From Rhodovastum atsumiense (GTDB taxonomy: Bacteria > Pseudomonadota > Alphaproteobacteria > Acetobacterales > Acetobacteraceae): a stretch of DNA of 64,000 bases. The notes below the pieces were generated by a model, which saw nothing but the letters and a program-made list of their open reading frames with translations, was not told where the DNA came from and did no database searches. Shown one piece after another: positions 28,462 to 37,730 of this stretch (its first letter is position 1; each line of letters starts with the position of its first letter). The position numbers and the translations under genes were made by a program. The stretch covers positions 3,393,501 to 3,457,500 of the forward strand of contig NZ_OW485601.1 of NCBI RefSeq assembly GCF_937425535.1, read 5' to 3'.

Positions 28462-29559
28462 TCAACTGGTGAGCAGATCCAGGACGATCCGATTGGTGAA
28501 CTGATCCGGATCCGTGCCCGACCTGAGGACGCCGGTTTCCTTCAGCCCCTGCGCGTACCAGAGGATTTGACGGCGCAACGCTTCACCGGTCGGGCAGCCG
28601 CGTTCCTCGTCGTAGGGATAGGCCGCGATCATTTCCCCCAGTTCTTCCGGCTTGACCTGACGGGGTGAAAAGAATTGTGCGGCCTCGACAGCCAGGAAGT
28701 TGTTGTGATCAACGGCGAGCGAGGCTTCGACCATGGCGCGGGTGAGTGCTGCTGCCGCCGGGCGGTTGTCACGGATCAACCGGCCGCTGATCCCCAGCGC
28801 ACAGCACGTGCGTTTCCCCAGTTCGCCCGTGCCGTTGGCGGCCAGTTCGAACAATGTCCCGTTGCTGCGTTTGATCGCGAAATAGGCGTTGGGATAGCCG
28901 TCGGCAAAGGCATCGATCTCGCCTTTCTGGACGGCAATGGTGAAGACGTCAGGCGGATACTGCCGCCAGGTGTACGAGTCGGGCGGCAAGCCGTTGCGAC
29001 CGAGATGGATGTCGTAAAGCATCTTCATCGGGCTGGTCAGGTCTTTCATGCCGATCCGCTTGCCGCGCAAATCCTGCAGCGTGGCGATGCCGGCCGCACG
29101 CGAGGCCACCAGGATCGAGCAGCCGCCATGTGTCCCCGCGGTCAGCTTCATGTCGAAGCCGCCTTCGAGCGGCTTGAGCATGCTCAGCACGAAATTGGAT
29201 GTGGCGTCCGCCTTGCCGAGTGCGACGGCCTGGACGACCGTTGTGGTGTCGTATCCAACATCGAGGATGTCCACATCCAGCCCGTACTTGTCGAAGATGC
29301 CTTGCCGCTTCGCCAGTCCGATCACCACGAGGCACAGTGCGGACGGCGACCAGATGATGGTGATTTTGGTGCGGGTCTGGATCAACGCCGGCGCGGCCAG
29401 ATCGGCGGCGCGAAGCAACCGCGGCAATGCGCCGACCATTCCTGCGGTGCCGACAACGGCCCCGAGCTTCAACAGATTGCGCCGACGCGGCCCCGATGCG
29501 GCAGGCGGCCGTTCAGGGGCAGGGCTACCGGCGACCACGCCGTTGGCGTTTGAATCCAT
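28462..29559 (-). CDS. SsuA/NMT1-type ABC substrate-binding protein, copy A
   Basis: 365 residues from MDSNANG. A twin-arginine-like signal (GPRRRNLLKLGAVVGTAG) precedes a binding-protein fold of the nitrate/sulfonate/taurine class. Landmarks are TIIWSPSALCLVVIGLAKRQG, LGKADATSNFVLS, GGCSILVASRAAGI and DLRGKRIGMKDLTSP. It ends in LKETGVLRSGTDPDQFTNRI, the usual closing helix. It is clearly paralogous to the protein at 31920-33020. No permease or ATPase of the Ssu/Tau type is nearby, so it may dock on a distant transporter. AAGGA ten bases upstream supports the start. TAGTC elements lie in its promoter. Confidence 0.85.
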   Translation of the reverse strand: MDSNANGVVAGSPAPERPPAASGPRRRNLLKLGAVVGTAGMVGALPRLLRAADLAAPALIQTRTKITIIWSPSALCLVVIGLAKRQGIFDKYGLDVDILDVGYDTTTVVQAVALGKADATSNFVLSMLKPLEGGFDMKLTAGTHGGCSILVASRAAGIATLQDLRGKRIGMKDLTSPMKMLYDIHLGRNGLPPDSYTWRQYPPDVFTIAVQKGEIDAFADGYPNAYFAIKRSNGTLFELAANGTGELGKRTCCALGISGRLIRDNRPAAAALTRAMVEASLAVDHNNFLAVEAAQFFSPRQVKPEELGEMIAAYPYDEERGCPTGEALRRQILWYAQGLKETGVLRSGTDPDQFTNRIVLDLLTS

Positions 29560-30288
29560 CGCGATCCGGTCCTTGTGCATGCGCAAGCGCGGGCAAGACG
29601 ATGGCAGGACAAGCGCCGCGGCAGGCTGACACGACGCAATGCCTCAGGGCGACGGGTGATAACTATTATACTTTATTTAATCGTAGTCAAGTTTATTCCA
29701 CGTATAATTATCTTATAATGTAGTCGGGAAGTGATATTTGGGATTGGCTTTATCTCCTTCTGGTGGCATGGCGGGCGCGCAGCCTCGGCAGCAAGGCTGG
29801 GACCCAATGTCGTGGCCGGGTCGACCGCCATTCGGTTCTGCTTCGAGACGAACCCTGGCGGGCAGCATGAGGCGGGCAGCCTGAAGGGGGGGCGGGCAAC
29901 CGTACCGTCCCCATCTTTCCGCTTACTGGTGTGTCGACGCGTGAATACGATTTTGTGGTGTGCAATCCAGGCTCTCTGCCCACATATTCGTGGTTCACTT
30001 TCCTCGGCCGGATGGGCGGAGACGCTCATCTTGTTCGAAGGTCCGTCCAAACATATCCACGCCGTCCAATCGCTGCTGCAATGGAACGGCCATAAACGGG
30101 GGAGACGGAAAATGAAACGGCAGGAAATCTTTGCAATAAACTTACCAACGACAACAAAAATGTATCTATGGCGCCACGGATCTGTTCCGTTTCTGGGGTG
30201 GTCATAAAGAATTGGTGTTGCGGTCGACCATGCTTGCCCATGGTTGGGTTAACCGATTACGCTAACACCTGAAATGTGAGGCTAAGCC
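29560..30288. other. Long non-coding stretch with AT-rich promoter segment
   Basis: About 730 bases without a supported gene. Bases 29655-29725 are strongly AT-rich with TATAAT-like boxes and a TAGTCAA element at 29684-29690 plus TAGTC at 29721-29725, matching elements seen in other promoters of this region. The remainder holds only poor open frames. Confidence 0.45.
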
Positions 30289-30786
30289 ATGAGACCTTCC
30301 ATTGCTGGTGGCGAGCCCGGAGCCGAACGGAACGATCCATTTTCTCTGCGTATTCTGCTCGTGGAGGACGATCTGCTGGTATCGACCACCGAAGAAGAAC
30401 TTCTGGGCGAAATGGGGCATCAGGTTATCGCCCGCGCCACCAATGCGCGGGAAGCGTTGGAGGCGGCGGCCCGGGACTGCCCGGATGTCGCCCTGGTCGA
30501 TATCCGCCTCGCCGACGGCGACAGCGGCCTTGATGTCGCCCGGGCCCTGCTCAGCCGGTTCCAGGTGCGGTCGATCTTTGTCAGCGGCAGCCTGCTTGCC
30601 GGGGACGGGGGTGGCTCCTTCCAGGGAACGTTCCCGATCGCGCTGGTCTACAAGCCGTTCACCATGTCGAGCCTGCGGACGGCACTGGTCCTGGCCGGCG
30701 ACGTGCTGCGCAATGCCGGCGCCCCTCTGGCCCATCAGCCCCGCGCGCTGGCCGGTAACCAGGCGGCGGCACGCTGTATCGGCTGA
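30289..30786 (+). CDS. Single-domain CheY-like response regulator
   Basis: 165 residues: a receiver domain at about 20-130 with an acidic pocket (LLVEDDLLV), the phosphoacceptor Asp in VALVDIRLADGDSG, a switch Ser in FVSGSLL and the conserved Lys in LVYKPFTMSS. No output domain follows; the last 30 residues look disordered. It would relay phosphate from an unlinked kinase. No kinase gene is adjacent. A GAGGCTAAGCC sequence precedes the ATG. Confidence 0.88.
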   Translation: MRPSIAGGEPGAERNDPFSLRILLVEDDLLVSTTEEELLGEMGHQVIARATNAREALEAAARDCPDVALVDIRLADGDSGLDVARALLSRFQVRSIFVSGSLLAGDGGGSFQGTFPIALVYKPFTMSSLRTALVLAGDVLRNAGAPLAHQPRALAGNQAAARCIG

Positions 30787-30807
30787 GACGCCGGCCGGCG
30801 CGCCGGT

Positions 30808-31746
30808 TCAGGGTGCGGCACTGCGGGCGAGGCGGAAGCCGAAGTAATCCAACCGCAGATCGGCGGCCACGCCGGCGCGATAGCCGGCGCGCAGCCACCA
30901 GGGGTAATGGATCCACGATCCGCCCCGCAACACCCGTGACGTGCAGGCGCCCGACTGGTCCGCCGTGCCGTCCGCCGGCGCCTGTTCGTAGCTGGTGTGC
31001 CAGCAATCCTGCACCCACTGGGTGGCGTTGCCGAGCATGTCGTGCAGCCCGAAGGCGTTCGGCCGGAACCGGCCCACCGGCGCGGTGAATTCGTACCCGT
31101 CCTCGCAGGATGGCGTGCCGGCCCGGCTCACCCCGGATTGCGCCGACTGGTCCCAGCCATTGGCGAACAGGCATTGGCCTTCCGGGCTGTCGCCCCAGTA
31201 GCGTGCGGTGACGGTACCCGCGCGGGCGGCATATTCCCATTCCGCCTCGCTCGGCAGCCGGTAGGCCCGGCCGGTCCGCTGGCTCAGCCAGGCGGCGTAG
31301 GCGACCGCGTCCGCCCAGGCGATGTTGACCGCGGGATGGTCATCGGCCTGGGGGAAGACGGGCGGCTTCACCGGGCGCCCGGTGGCGTGCGCGAAGGCGG
31401 CGTACTGCCCGCGCGTGACGTGATATTTGCCGAGATAGAACGCCTGGGTGATCCGCACCGGATGCACCGGGCGCGCATCGGCGTCGCGGGTGCCTTCGCG
31501 CCGGTCTTCGTCCCGGGGCACGCCCATCTCGAAACTGCCCGCTTGGATCAACACCATGTCCGGGCAGTCGGCGCAGTCGCGGATCACCTCCAGGGGCGCG
31601 GCGACCGGGGCGGGGGCTGGCCGGGGCCGGTCGGCCTGACCCAGGCCCGGCAACCATCCCCGCAAGGTCTCGCGCCAGTCCGCCCGGGCCGGCGCCGTCG
31701 CCGCCAGCAGCAGGGCCAGTCCGAGCCCCATCCGGCCCGGAATCAT
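30808..31746 (-). CDS. Secreted formylglycine-generating-enzyme-like (SUMF1 fold) protein lacking the catalytic cysteines
   Basis: 312 residues with a signal peptide (LGLALLLAATAPARAD). The SUMF1/FGE-sulfatase fold is clear: MVLIQAGSFEMGVPRDEDR, YLGKYHVTRGQYAAF, HPAVNIAWADAVAYAAWLS, YRLPSEAEWEYAARAG, HDMLGNATQWVQD and RVLRGGSW. In true aerobic FGE the last motif is followed by two active-site cysteines; here GGSWIHYPWWLRAGYRAG has none. It is therefore more likely a binding or structural relative than a sulfatase-maturing enzyme. It is convergent with the receiver gene. Confidence 0.85.
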   Translation of the reverse strand: MIPGRMGLGLALLLAATAPARADWRETLRGWLPGLGQADRPRPAPAPVAAPLEVIRDCADCPDMVLIQAGSFEMGVPRDEDRREGTRDADARPVHPVRITQAFYLGKYHVTRGQYAAFAHATGRPVKPPVFPQADDHPAVNIAWADAVAYAAWLSQRTGRAYRLPSEAEWEYAARAGTVTARYWGDSPEGQCLFANGWDQSAQSGVSRAGTPSCEDGYEFTAPVGRFRPNAFGLHDMLGNATQWVQDCWHTSYEQAPADGTADQSGACTSRVLRGGSWIHYPWWLRAGYRAGVAADLRLDYFGFRLARSAAP

Positions 31747-31919
31747 CCTGGTTGCCCAGGGACAGAAGGGGAGTCGGGTGCTGGCATTATAACCATTGAT
31801 GACCGTACAATTTCATTGACTCCGATACAATGCCGTATAATCCTTTCCCGAGCCGCCGAACAAGTCCGTGCTCCGCGGCTCACCACATTCCATTCACCGA
31901 GACGAACGAGAGCGGCATC

Positions 31920-33020
31920 ATGACGTCGTATCCGCATCAGATCGGCAGCCTGCCCCGCGTCGGTTCGGCCGGTGGGCATGGGACGGTCCGGCGCCGCGGC
32001 CTGCTGCGCCTGGGCATGGTGGCCGCCGTGACGGCGCCGTTCGGGCTGCGCCCGTCGCCGGCCAGCGCCGCCGCGGAGCTGGGGGCCCCGGCAATCCTGC
32101 AGGGGCGCAACAAGCTGACCATCATCTGGACCCCCTCTTCGCTGTGCAACGTGGTCATCGGCTTGGCGCAGCGGCAGGGCATCTACGAAAAGCATGGGCT
32201 GGACGTCACCACGCTCAATGTCGGGTCGGACACCTCGGCCATCCTGGAGGCTCTGGCCCTGGGCAAGGCCGATGCCACCTCGAATTTCCTGTTGCGTTTC
32301 CTCAAGCCGCTGGAAGCTGGGTTCGACGTGAAGCTGACCGCCGGCGTGCATGGTGGCTGCTCGATCCTGATCGGCTCGCGCGATGCCGGGATCGAGAAGC
32401 TGCAGGACCTGGCCGGCAAGCGCATCGGCATGAGCGACCTCAGCAGCCCGATGAAGCTGCTGTACGAAATCCACCTGAGGAAGAACGGGGTGCCGCCGGA
32501 TTCGATCACCTGGCGGCAGTTTCCCGCCGACGTCTTCCCCCTTGCCGTGCAGAAGAAGGAGATCGAAGCCTTCGCCGACGGCCATCCCACGGCCTATTAC
32601 GCGATCAAGCGCAGCAATGGCCGGCTGTTCGAGCTTGCCTCGAACGGCACCGGCGAGCTTGGCCAGTACACCTGCTGCGTGCTGGCGGTCAGCGGCAAGC
32701 TGCTGCGCGAGAACCGCCCGGCCGCCGTCGCGCTGACGCGCGCCATGGTCGAAGCTTCAAAAATGGTCGACCGCAACAACAGCCTTGCCGTCGACGCGGC
32801 GCAGCACTACTCCCCGCGCCAGGTCAAGCCGGAGGAGATCGGCGAGATGATCGCGAGCTACCCATACGACGAGGTGCGCGGTTGCCCGACCGGCGAGGCC
32901 TTCCGCAAGCACGTGCTCTATTTCGCGCAAGGGCTGAAGGAGACCGGCATTCTCAAGCCCAGCACCGACGTGGTGAAATTCACCAACCGCATCACCCTCG
33001 ACATCCTGTCGACGAGCTGA
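31920..33020 (+). CDS. SsuA/NMT1-type ABC substrate-binding protein, copy B
   Basis: 366 residues from MTSYPHQ. A signal with TVRRRGLLRLGMVAAV and SAAAELG leads into a fold nearly superimposable on copy A: TIIWTPSSLCNVVIGLAQRQG, GCSILIGSRDAGI, LAGKRIGMSDLSSPMK. By eye more than half the residues are identical to copy A, with the same conserved Cys positions (TCCVLAVSG, EVRGCPTGEA). Ligands of this class include sulfonates, nitrate and pyrimidine precursors. No membrane partners are adjacent. TATAAT at 31836-31841 lies in the promoter. Confidence 0.87.
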   Translation: MTSYPHQIGSLPRVGSAGGHGTVRRRGLLRLGMVAAVTAPFGLRPSPASAAAELGAPAILQGRNKLTIIWTPSSLCNVVIGLAQRQGIYEKHGLDVTTLNVGSDTSAILEALALGKADATSNFLLRFLKPLEAGFDVKLTAGVHGGCSILIGSRDAGIEKLQDLAGKRIGMSDLSSPMKLLYEIHLRKNGVPPDSITWRQFPADVFPLAVQKKEIEAFADGHPTAYYAIKRSNGRLFELASNGTGELGQYTCCVLAVSGKLLRENRPAAVALTRAMVEASKMVDRNNSLAVDAAQHYSPRQVKPEEIGEMIASYPYDEVRGCPTGEAFRKHVLYFAQGLKETGILKPSTDVVKFTNRITLDILSTS

Positions 33021-33053
33021 CGCCGGGCGCCCGGCTGCGACCTGGGGGGGCGG

Positions 33054-33386
33054 ATGCGCATCTTCTACGTGACCCTCAACACGGCGGAGGAAGCGGGCCG
33101 CATCGCCCGTCTCCTGCTCGAACGCAAGGTTGCTGTCTGCTGCAACTGGTTTCCCATCACCTGCGCCTATCGCTGGGAAGGTCGCATCGTCGAGGAAGCG
33201 GAGACGGTGCTGCTGGTCAAGACACAGCCCGGCCGGCGCGCGGCGATCGAACAGGCCGTCGCCGAAGTCGTCAGCTTCACCAATTGCATCGCCGAACTCG
33301 CCCCGGAATCGGTCAATGCGCCGTTCCGGGCCTGGCTCGACGCCGAGGTCCCGGTCACGCCGGAGAGTGACCTGCCCCGATCCTGA
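33054..33386 (+). CDS. cutA: CutA divalent-cation tolerance protein
   Basis: 110 residues, the normal size. It shows FYVTLNTAEEAGRIARLLLERKVAVCCNW, CAYRWEGRIVEEAETVLLVKT and the closing strand of the trimeric ferredoxin-like fold. CutA proteins are trimeric and bind Cu(II); their exact role is unsettled. It starts 33 bases after the binding-protein gene and may be co-transcribed. A G-rich ribosome site (GGGGGGGCGG) precedes the ATG. Confidence 0.92.
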   Translation: MRIFYVTLNTAEEAGRIARLLLERKVAVCCNWFPITCAYRWEGRIVEEAETVLLVKTQPGRRAAIEQAVAEVVSFTNCIAELAPESVNAPFRAWLDAEVPVTPESDLPRS

Positions 33387-33389
33387 CGG

Positions 33390-34460
33390 TCACGCGGGCA
33401 CGGCGCGGCGGGAGCGGGCCCGCTCGGCCGGGGGCCGGTGCGGCGCCCTCGTCCTGGCCGGAAGGCCGAGATCGAGGCGCAGCAGCGGGCGGTCAACGGC
33501 GCCCCAGGCATATTTGTAGGGCTCCGGGCCGCGCAGGAAGTCGAATTCGCGGGCGCCTTCCGCATGTGCGGCCTCGATGGCGGCGCCGATCAGCACCGTG
33601 CCCAGGGAAAGCCGTGCATAATCCGGATCGGTGCCGCTGAGATAGGCATAGGTGCGGCCCCTCACATGGAAGCCGTAGAGCATGGCAATGGTGCGGTCGT
33701 GATGGCGGATCCGGTGCAGGCGCAGCGCGCCCGCCCGCTCCAGTTCCCGCGCGGCCTCGATGTGGAAATTCTGCAGGTTGCGTGCGGCAAGAACGCCCTC
33801 CTCGCCGCGCGCGTGCCATTGCAGCCCGTGCAGGATGAACAGGCTCTCCATGGCCTCGCTGCCGGGGCGGTCGAGCACCAGGTCCGCCATCGCGGCGATG
33901 CCCTGCGCGCGGCGCAGCCGCCGCTGCGGGCCGGCGCGGGCCGAAAGCGAGGCGAATCGTGGAACGTCCAGCACCGGCGCCGTACTCTGCACCGTGGTGC
34001 GACGGGCGAGCGAGCAAAGCGCGCTGCTCGCCGGCACTTCGTGGAACTCGCAGCGGTAGCAGCGGAATCCCGCGAGCGCAGCGGCCAGTGCCGTCACCGC
34101 CTCTTCCGTGCGGCCGGGGGCGACCAGCAGGTCGAACATGTCGGAGACGCTGATGCCCAGCGGCAGCAGCCGCGCGCCCTCCGGTCCCTCGTGGCCGAAC
34201 ATGGGCAGCACCGCGATCAGCCTGCTGCGGTCGCGCACCGTCAGCACGCAGAGCGGGCCGCCACCGAGATGGCGCCACCACGCCACCAGCCATCCGGGCG
34301 AGGTGAAGGGCAACGGATTTTCCGCGATGTGCCAGAGTCCCCACCAGTCTGGCACCAGGTCCGGCAACTGGGTCGGATCCGTCAGTGCGGTGACGGCCAA
34401 AGGCGGATCGGCCGGCGAGCCTGCGCTCGCTGCGATCCGGCGCGTCATGTCGGCCACCAT
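33390..34460 (-). CDS. GNAT-fold acetyltransferase, CelD/BcsL type
   Basis: About 356 residues. FTSPGWLVAWWRHLGGGPLCV and later AMLYGFHVRGRTYAYLSGTDPDY with FDFLRGPEPYKYAWGA are hallmarks of the large acetyltransferase family linked to cellulose and exopolysaccharide loci. It probably acylates an amino sugar or lipid precursor. The start is uncertain: ATG at 34460 or 34448, with the frame open to 34646. It sits among sulfur-type genes without an obvious link. Confidence 0.75.
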   Translation of the reverse strand: MVADMTRRIAASAGSPADPPLAVTALTDPTQLPDLVPDWWGLWHIAENPLPFTSPGWLVAWWRHLGGGPLCVLTVRDRSRLIAVLPMFGHEGPEGARLLPLGISVSDMFDLLVAPGRTEEAVTALAAALAGFRCYRCEFHEVPASSALCSLARRTTVQSTAPVLDVPRFASLSARAGPQRRLRRAQGIAAMADLVLDRPGSEAMESLFILHGLQWHARGEEGVLAARNLQNFHIEAARELERAGALRLHRIRHHDRTIAMLYGFHVRGRTYAYLSGTDPDYARLSLGTVLIGAAIEAAHAEGAREFDFLRGPEPYKYAWGAVDRPLLRLDLGLPARTRAPHRPPAERARSRRAVPA

Positions 34461-34854
34461 CCCCGGCCGCCTCGATCCTGGTGGATCCGGCGCGAGAGGT
34501 TTCCCATCATGGTGCAGGGCCGGAATGCCGTGCCGGTCTCCATCGTTCCGATCTCCGCCGGGCATGGCCCGGGCTTGCTGGGCGGCAAGGGTACCGAATA
34601 CCGAACGGGTCTGTGACGCGTTGGCCAGGCATGCATGGCGGAACACGTCCGTTGGATCCGGAGGAGCAGTATAATGTACGATTCAATTTCATACAATACA
34701 TGTAAACACCATTTGTTGTCGTGTTTTCCAATTGCGCGCCCGGCGTCGCCGACGTTAATGTTTCAGGGTGCCTGTGTCCGCATGGCCGGACGAGGCTGTG
34801 GCGCATCCCGTCGGATCACGCGGATGCGCCGGAAACACAGGGGGAGATCCGATC
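34461..34854. promoter_or_regulatory. Promoter region of the flavin monooxygenase operon
   Basis: Nearly 400 bases without a supported gene. An AT-rich core at 34668-34715 contains TATAAT and CAATTTCATACAATAC, a probable promoter for 34855-37467. The divergent acetyltransferase promoter also lies here. Confidence 0.4.
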
Positions 34855-36198
34855 GTGCCTGCCGGCCGCCGGCTGCATCTGGGGGCGTTCATGCGCCCTG
34901 TCGGCATCCATACCGGATGGTGGCGCTATCCGGGCGCCTATGCCGATGCGAACTTCAACTTCGCGCATCTGCGACGTTTCGCGCAGACCCTCGAACGCGG
35001 CTGCTTCGACGCGTTCTTCATGGCGGATCATCTCGCCGTGCTGAACATGCCGGTGGCGGCGCTGCGCCGCAGCGCGACGGTGACGTCCTTCGAGCCGCTG
35101 ACGCTGCTGGCCGCCCTTTCGGCGGTCACCGAGCGGATTGGGCTGGTCGCCACCGCCTCGACCACCTTCGAGGCGCCCTACCACATCGCCCGCCGTTTCG
35201 CCTCCCTCGATCACCTCAGCCGCGGGCGGGCCGGCTGGAACGTGGTCACCACCGCCAATCCCGACGCGGCGCTGAATTTCGGTCTGGAGGAGCATGTCGA
35301 GCACGGTGCGCGCTATCGCCGCGCGCGCGAGTTCCTCGACGTGGTCACCGGGCTGTGGGACAGTTGGGCCGACGATGCCTTCCTGCGTGATGCTGAAAGC
35401 GGCCTCTTTTTCGATCCGGCGCGGCTGCACGTGCTCGACCACAAGGGGCCGCATTTCTCGGTGCGCGGCCCGCTGAACATCGCCCGGCCGGTGCAGGGCT
35501 GGCCGGTCATCGTGCAGGCCGGGGCGTCGGAGGCCGGGCGGCAACTGGCGGCGGAGACCGCGGAGGTCGTGTTCGCCGCCGGCGGCCGCATCGAGGATGC
35601 CCGCGCCTTCTACGCCGATGTCAAAGCCCGGCTCGACCGTCTCGGCCGCCCCCGCGATGAGCTGAAGATCCTGCCCGGCGCGCTGGTGGTGGTGGGCGGG
35701 ACGGACGCCGAGGCGCGCGAGAAGAAGGCGCTGCTCGACAGCCTGGTGCATCCCGACAGCGGCCTTGCCTCGCTTTCGATCGCGCTCGGCCACGATGCCT
35801 CTGGCTTCGATCTCGACGCGCCGCTACCCGATATTCCCGAGACCAACGCGAGCAAGAGCAGCCGCGACCGCGTGCTGGCCCTGGCACGGCGCGAGAACCT
35901 CACGGTGCGGCAACTCGCCGAACGCGCCGGCAGTTATGGCGGCCTCGCCTTCGTCGGCACGCCGCGCCGCATCGCCGACGAGATGGAGGCCTGGCTCGCC
36001 GCCGAGGCCTGCGACGGCTTCAACATCATGTTCCACACCGTACCGGAGGGCCTCGACGCCTTCGTCGACACGGTGGTGCCTGAACTGCAGCGCCGGGGCC
36101 TGTTCCGCACGGCCTACGAGGGGAAGACGCTGCGCGACCACCTGGGACTTCGCCGCCCCGGCAACCGCTTCTTTCCACGGCCGCGCGCGGCGACCTAG
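34855..36198 (+). CDS. FMN-dependent monooxygenase of the NtaA/SnaA/DszA family
   Basis: 447 residues, typical family length. The TIM-barrel landmarks are FMRPVGIHTGWWRYPGAY, GCFDAFFMADHLAV, SFEPLTLLAALSAVTERIGL, TASTTFEAPYHIARRFASLD and GRAGWNVVTTANPDAALNFG. DszA, NtaA and SnaA use FMNH2 supplied by a separate reductase to oxidise sulfones, nitrilotriacetate and related compounds. The GTG start was chosen because GGGGAG lies nine bases upstream and it gives the usual N-terminus; an ATG at 34768 would add 29 unlikely residues. It is followed by an SfnB/DszC-like gene, which supports a desulfurization role (inference). Confidence 0.9.
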   Translation: MPAGRRLHLGAFMRPVGIHTGWWRYPGAYADANFNFAHLRRFAQTLERGCFDAFFMADHLAVLNMPVAALRRSATVTSFEPLTLLAALSAVTERIGLVATASTTFEAPYHIARRFASLDHLSRGRAGWNVVTTANPDAALNFGLEEHVEHGARYRRAREFLDVVTGLWDSWADDAFLRDAESGLFFDPARLHVLDHKGPHFSVRGPLNIARPVQGWPVIVQAGASEAGRQLAAETAEVVFAAGGRIEDARAFYADVKARLDRLGRPRDELKILPGALVVVGGTDAEAREKKALLDSLVHPDSGLASLSIALGHDASGFDLDAPLPDIPETNASKSSRDRVLALARRENLTVRQLAERAGSYGGLAFVGTPRRIADEMEAWLAAEACDGFNIMFHTVPEGLDAFVDTVVPELQRRGLFRTAYEGKTLRDHLGLRRPGNRFFPRPRAAT

Positions 36199-36237
36199 GC
36201 CGCCCTTGGCGGGCTGCGCAACAAGGAAGGGATGTTG

Positions 36238-37467
36238 ATGACCATAGCGACTGCTGCCGTCATTTCGCCGGCCGCGCCGGCGCCGCTCGATCCGGACAGC
36301 GCGGGCTTCCAGGCGCTGCTGGACGGCATCGCCCTCGGTGCCGTCGAACGCGAGCGCGAGCGGATCCATCCCTTCGAACCGCTCGCGCAGATCCGCGCCG
36401 CCCGCCTCGGCGCGCTGCGGCTGCCGCGCGCGGATGGTGGCCTGGGGGCAAGCAACCGCCAGCTCTATGATGTGATCATCCGGCTGGCCGACGCCGATGC
36501 CAATGTCGCGCATTCCCTGCGCAGCCACTTTATCTTCGTCGAACGCTACCTGCTCGGCCCGCGCCTCGGCCCGGTGCAGGAAACGTGGCGGCAGGCGGTG
36601 GCCGAGGGCGCGATCTTCGGCATCGCCTCCGGCGAGACGCAGACCAAAACCGTCGGCAACGCCGTCGAGAACACGCTGCTCACGCCGGATGGCGACGGGT
36701 TCCGCCTCAACGGCACCAAGTTCTACAGCACCGGCACGCTGTATGCGGATTACGTGCAGGTGCGCGCCCGGCTGCCGGACGGCGCACTGGCCTCGGCGAT
36801 CCTGCCGATCAGCCGTCCCGGTGTGGAGGCGGTGGACGATTGGGACGGGTTCGGGCAGCGCGTCACCGGCTCCGGCACCACGCTGTTCCAGGACGTGCGG
36901 GTGGAGCCGCACGAGGTGATCCCGGACGAGGCGGACGGCTTCGCCCGCGCGCCCTATTCCAACACCGCCGCGCAACTCTTCCTGACCGCGGTCAACGCCG
37001 GCATCCTCCGCGCCACCCTGCGCGACGCCGCGGCGCTGGTGCGGCGGCGCGACCGCAATTTCTACTACGCCCCGAGCGAGCGCCCGGCGGACGACCCGGT
37101 GCTGCAGCAGACGGTCGGCGTGATCGCCAGCAACGCCTTCGTCGCCGGCGCGGCCGTGCTGGCGGCGGCCGACGCCCTGGACCGGCTGGATGCCCGGCGG
37201 CATGGCCCGGACGCGGCGGCGGCGGCCCACGAGGCGGCTTTGCTGGCGGCCCAGGCCAAGATCGTGGTCGACGACCTCGCCATCCGCTCCGGCTCGCTGC
37301 TGTTCGACGTGGGCGGGGCTTCGGCGACCCGGCGCGGCCCGGATCTCGACCGCCACTGGCGCAACGCCCGCACCATCTCCTCGCATAACCCGGCGACCTA
37401 CAAGGCGGTATGGGTCGGCAACCACGTCATCAACGGCACGCCCTTGCCGGCGAACAGTTTTTTCTGA
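36238..37467 (+). CDS. DszC/SfnB-type acyl-CoA-dehydrogenase-like flavoprotein A
   Basis: 409 residues. It has an N-terminal helical domain (RLGALRLPRADGGLGASN), a middle beta domain (IASGETQTKTVGN, FRLNGTKFYSTGTLYADYV) and a C-terminal four-helix domain ending with HWRNARTISSHNPATYKAVWVGNHVING. The last motif is typical of the DszC/SfnB monooxygenases rather than true acyl-CoA dehydrogenases. These proteins use reduced flavin to oxygenate sulfur compounds such as dibenzothiophene or dimethylsulfone. The second ATG is used because AGGAAGG is seven bases away. It lies 39 bases after the DszA-like gene, so they probably form one operon. Confidence 0.88.
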   Translation: MTIATAAVISPAAPAPLDPDSAGFQALLDGIALGAVERERERIHPFEPLAQIRAARLGALRLPRADGGLGASNRQLYDVIIRLADADANVAHSLRSHFIFVERYLLGPRLGPVQETWRQAVAEGAIFGIASGETQTKTVGNAVENTLLTPDGDGFRLNGTKFYSTGTLYADYVQVRARLPDGALASAILPISRPGVEAVDDWDGFGQRVTGSGTTLFQDVRVEPHEVIPDEADGFARAPYSNTAAQLFLTAVNAGILRATLRDAAALVRRRDRNFYYAPSERPADDPVLQQTVGVIASNAFVAGAAVLAAADALDRLDARRHGPDAAAAAHEAALLAAQAKIVVDDLAIRSGSLLFDVGGASATRRGPDLDRHWRNARTISSHNPATYKAVWVGNHVINGTPLPANSFF

Positions 37468-37473
37468 AAGAAG

Positions 37474-37640
37474 GAAGGCCAGGGCTCTGCCCTGGACCCG
37501 GCAGGGGGCAGGGGACCCCTGCACCCCAATTCGCGCTGCGCGGCAAAGAATGGGATCCAAGGGCCCTCGGCCCTTGGTGGGAGTCCAGAGGGCAAAGCCC
37601 TCTGGTGGGGTTTGGGGCAACGCCCCAACGCTGAAGACCC
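37474..37640. repeat. Dispersed GC-rich palindromic repeat, copy 4 (two units)
   Basis: The first unit (CCAGGGCTCTGCCCTGG, then the TCGCGCTGCGCGGC block) matches copies 1 and 3. The second unit (GGGATCCAAGGGCCCTCGGCCCTTGG, CCAGAGGGCAAAGCCCTCTGG, GGGGCAACGCCCC) matches copies 2 and 6. It shows how the two halves belong to one larger repeat. Confidence 0.7.
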
Positions 37641-37665
37641 TGGATTTCCTATAGAAAATAAACCA

Positions 37666-37674
37666 AATAGACTA
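37666..37674. promoter_or_regulatory. AATAGACTA element before the Rrf2 gene
   Basis: AATAGACTA lies 57 bases before the start of the Rrf2 regulator. The identical nonamer occurs at 43045-43053 between two divergent genes of the same region. A site for autoregulation by the Rrf2 protein is likely but unproven. Confidence 0.4.
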
Positions 37675-37730
37675 CGATAGCCCGCGCGCTCTGCCGCGGG
37701 CCGGGGTCGTTGCGGCGGGGATGCGCGGGC

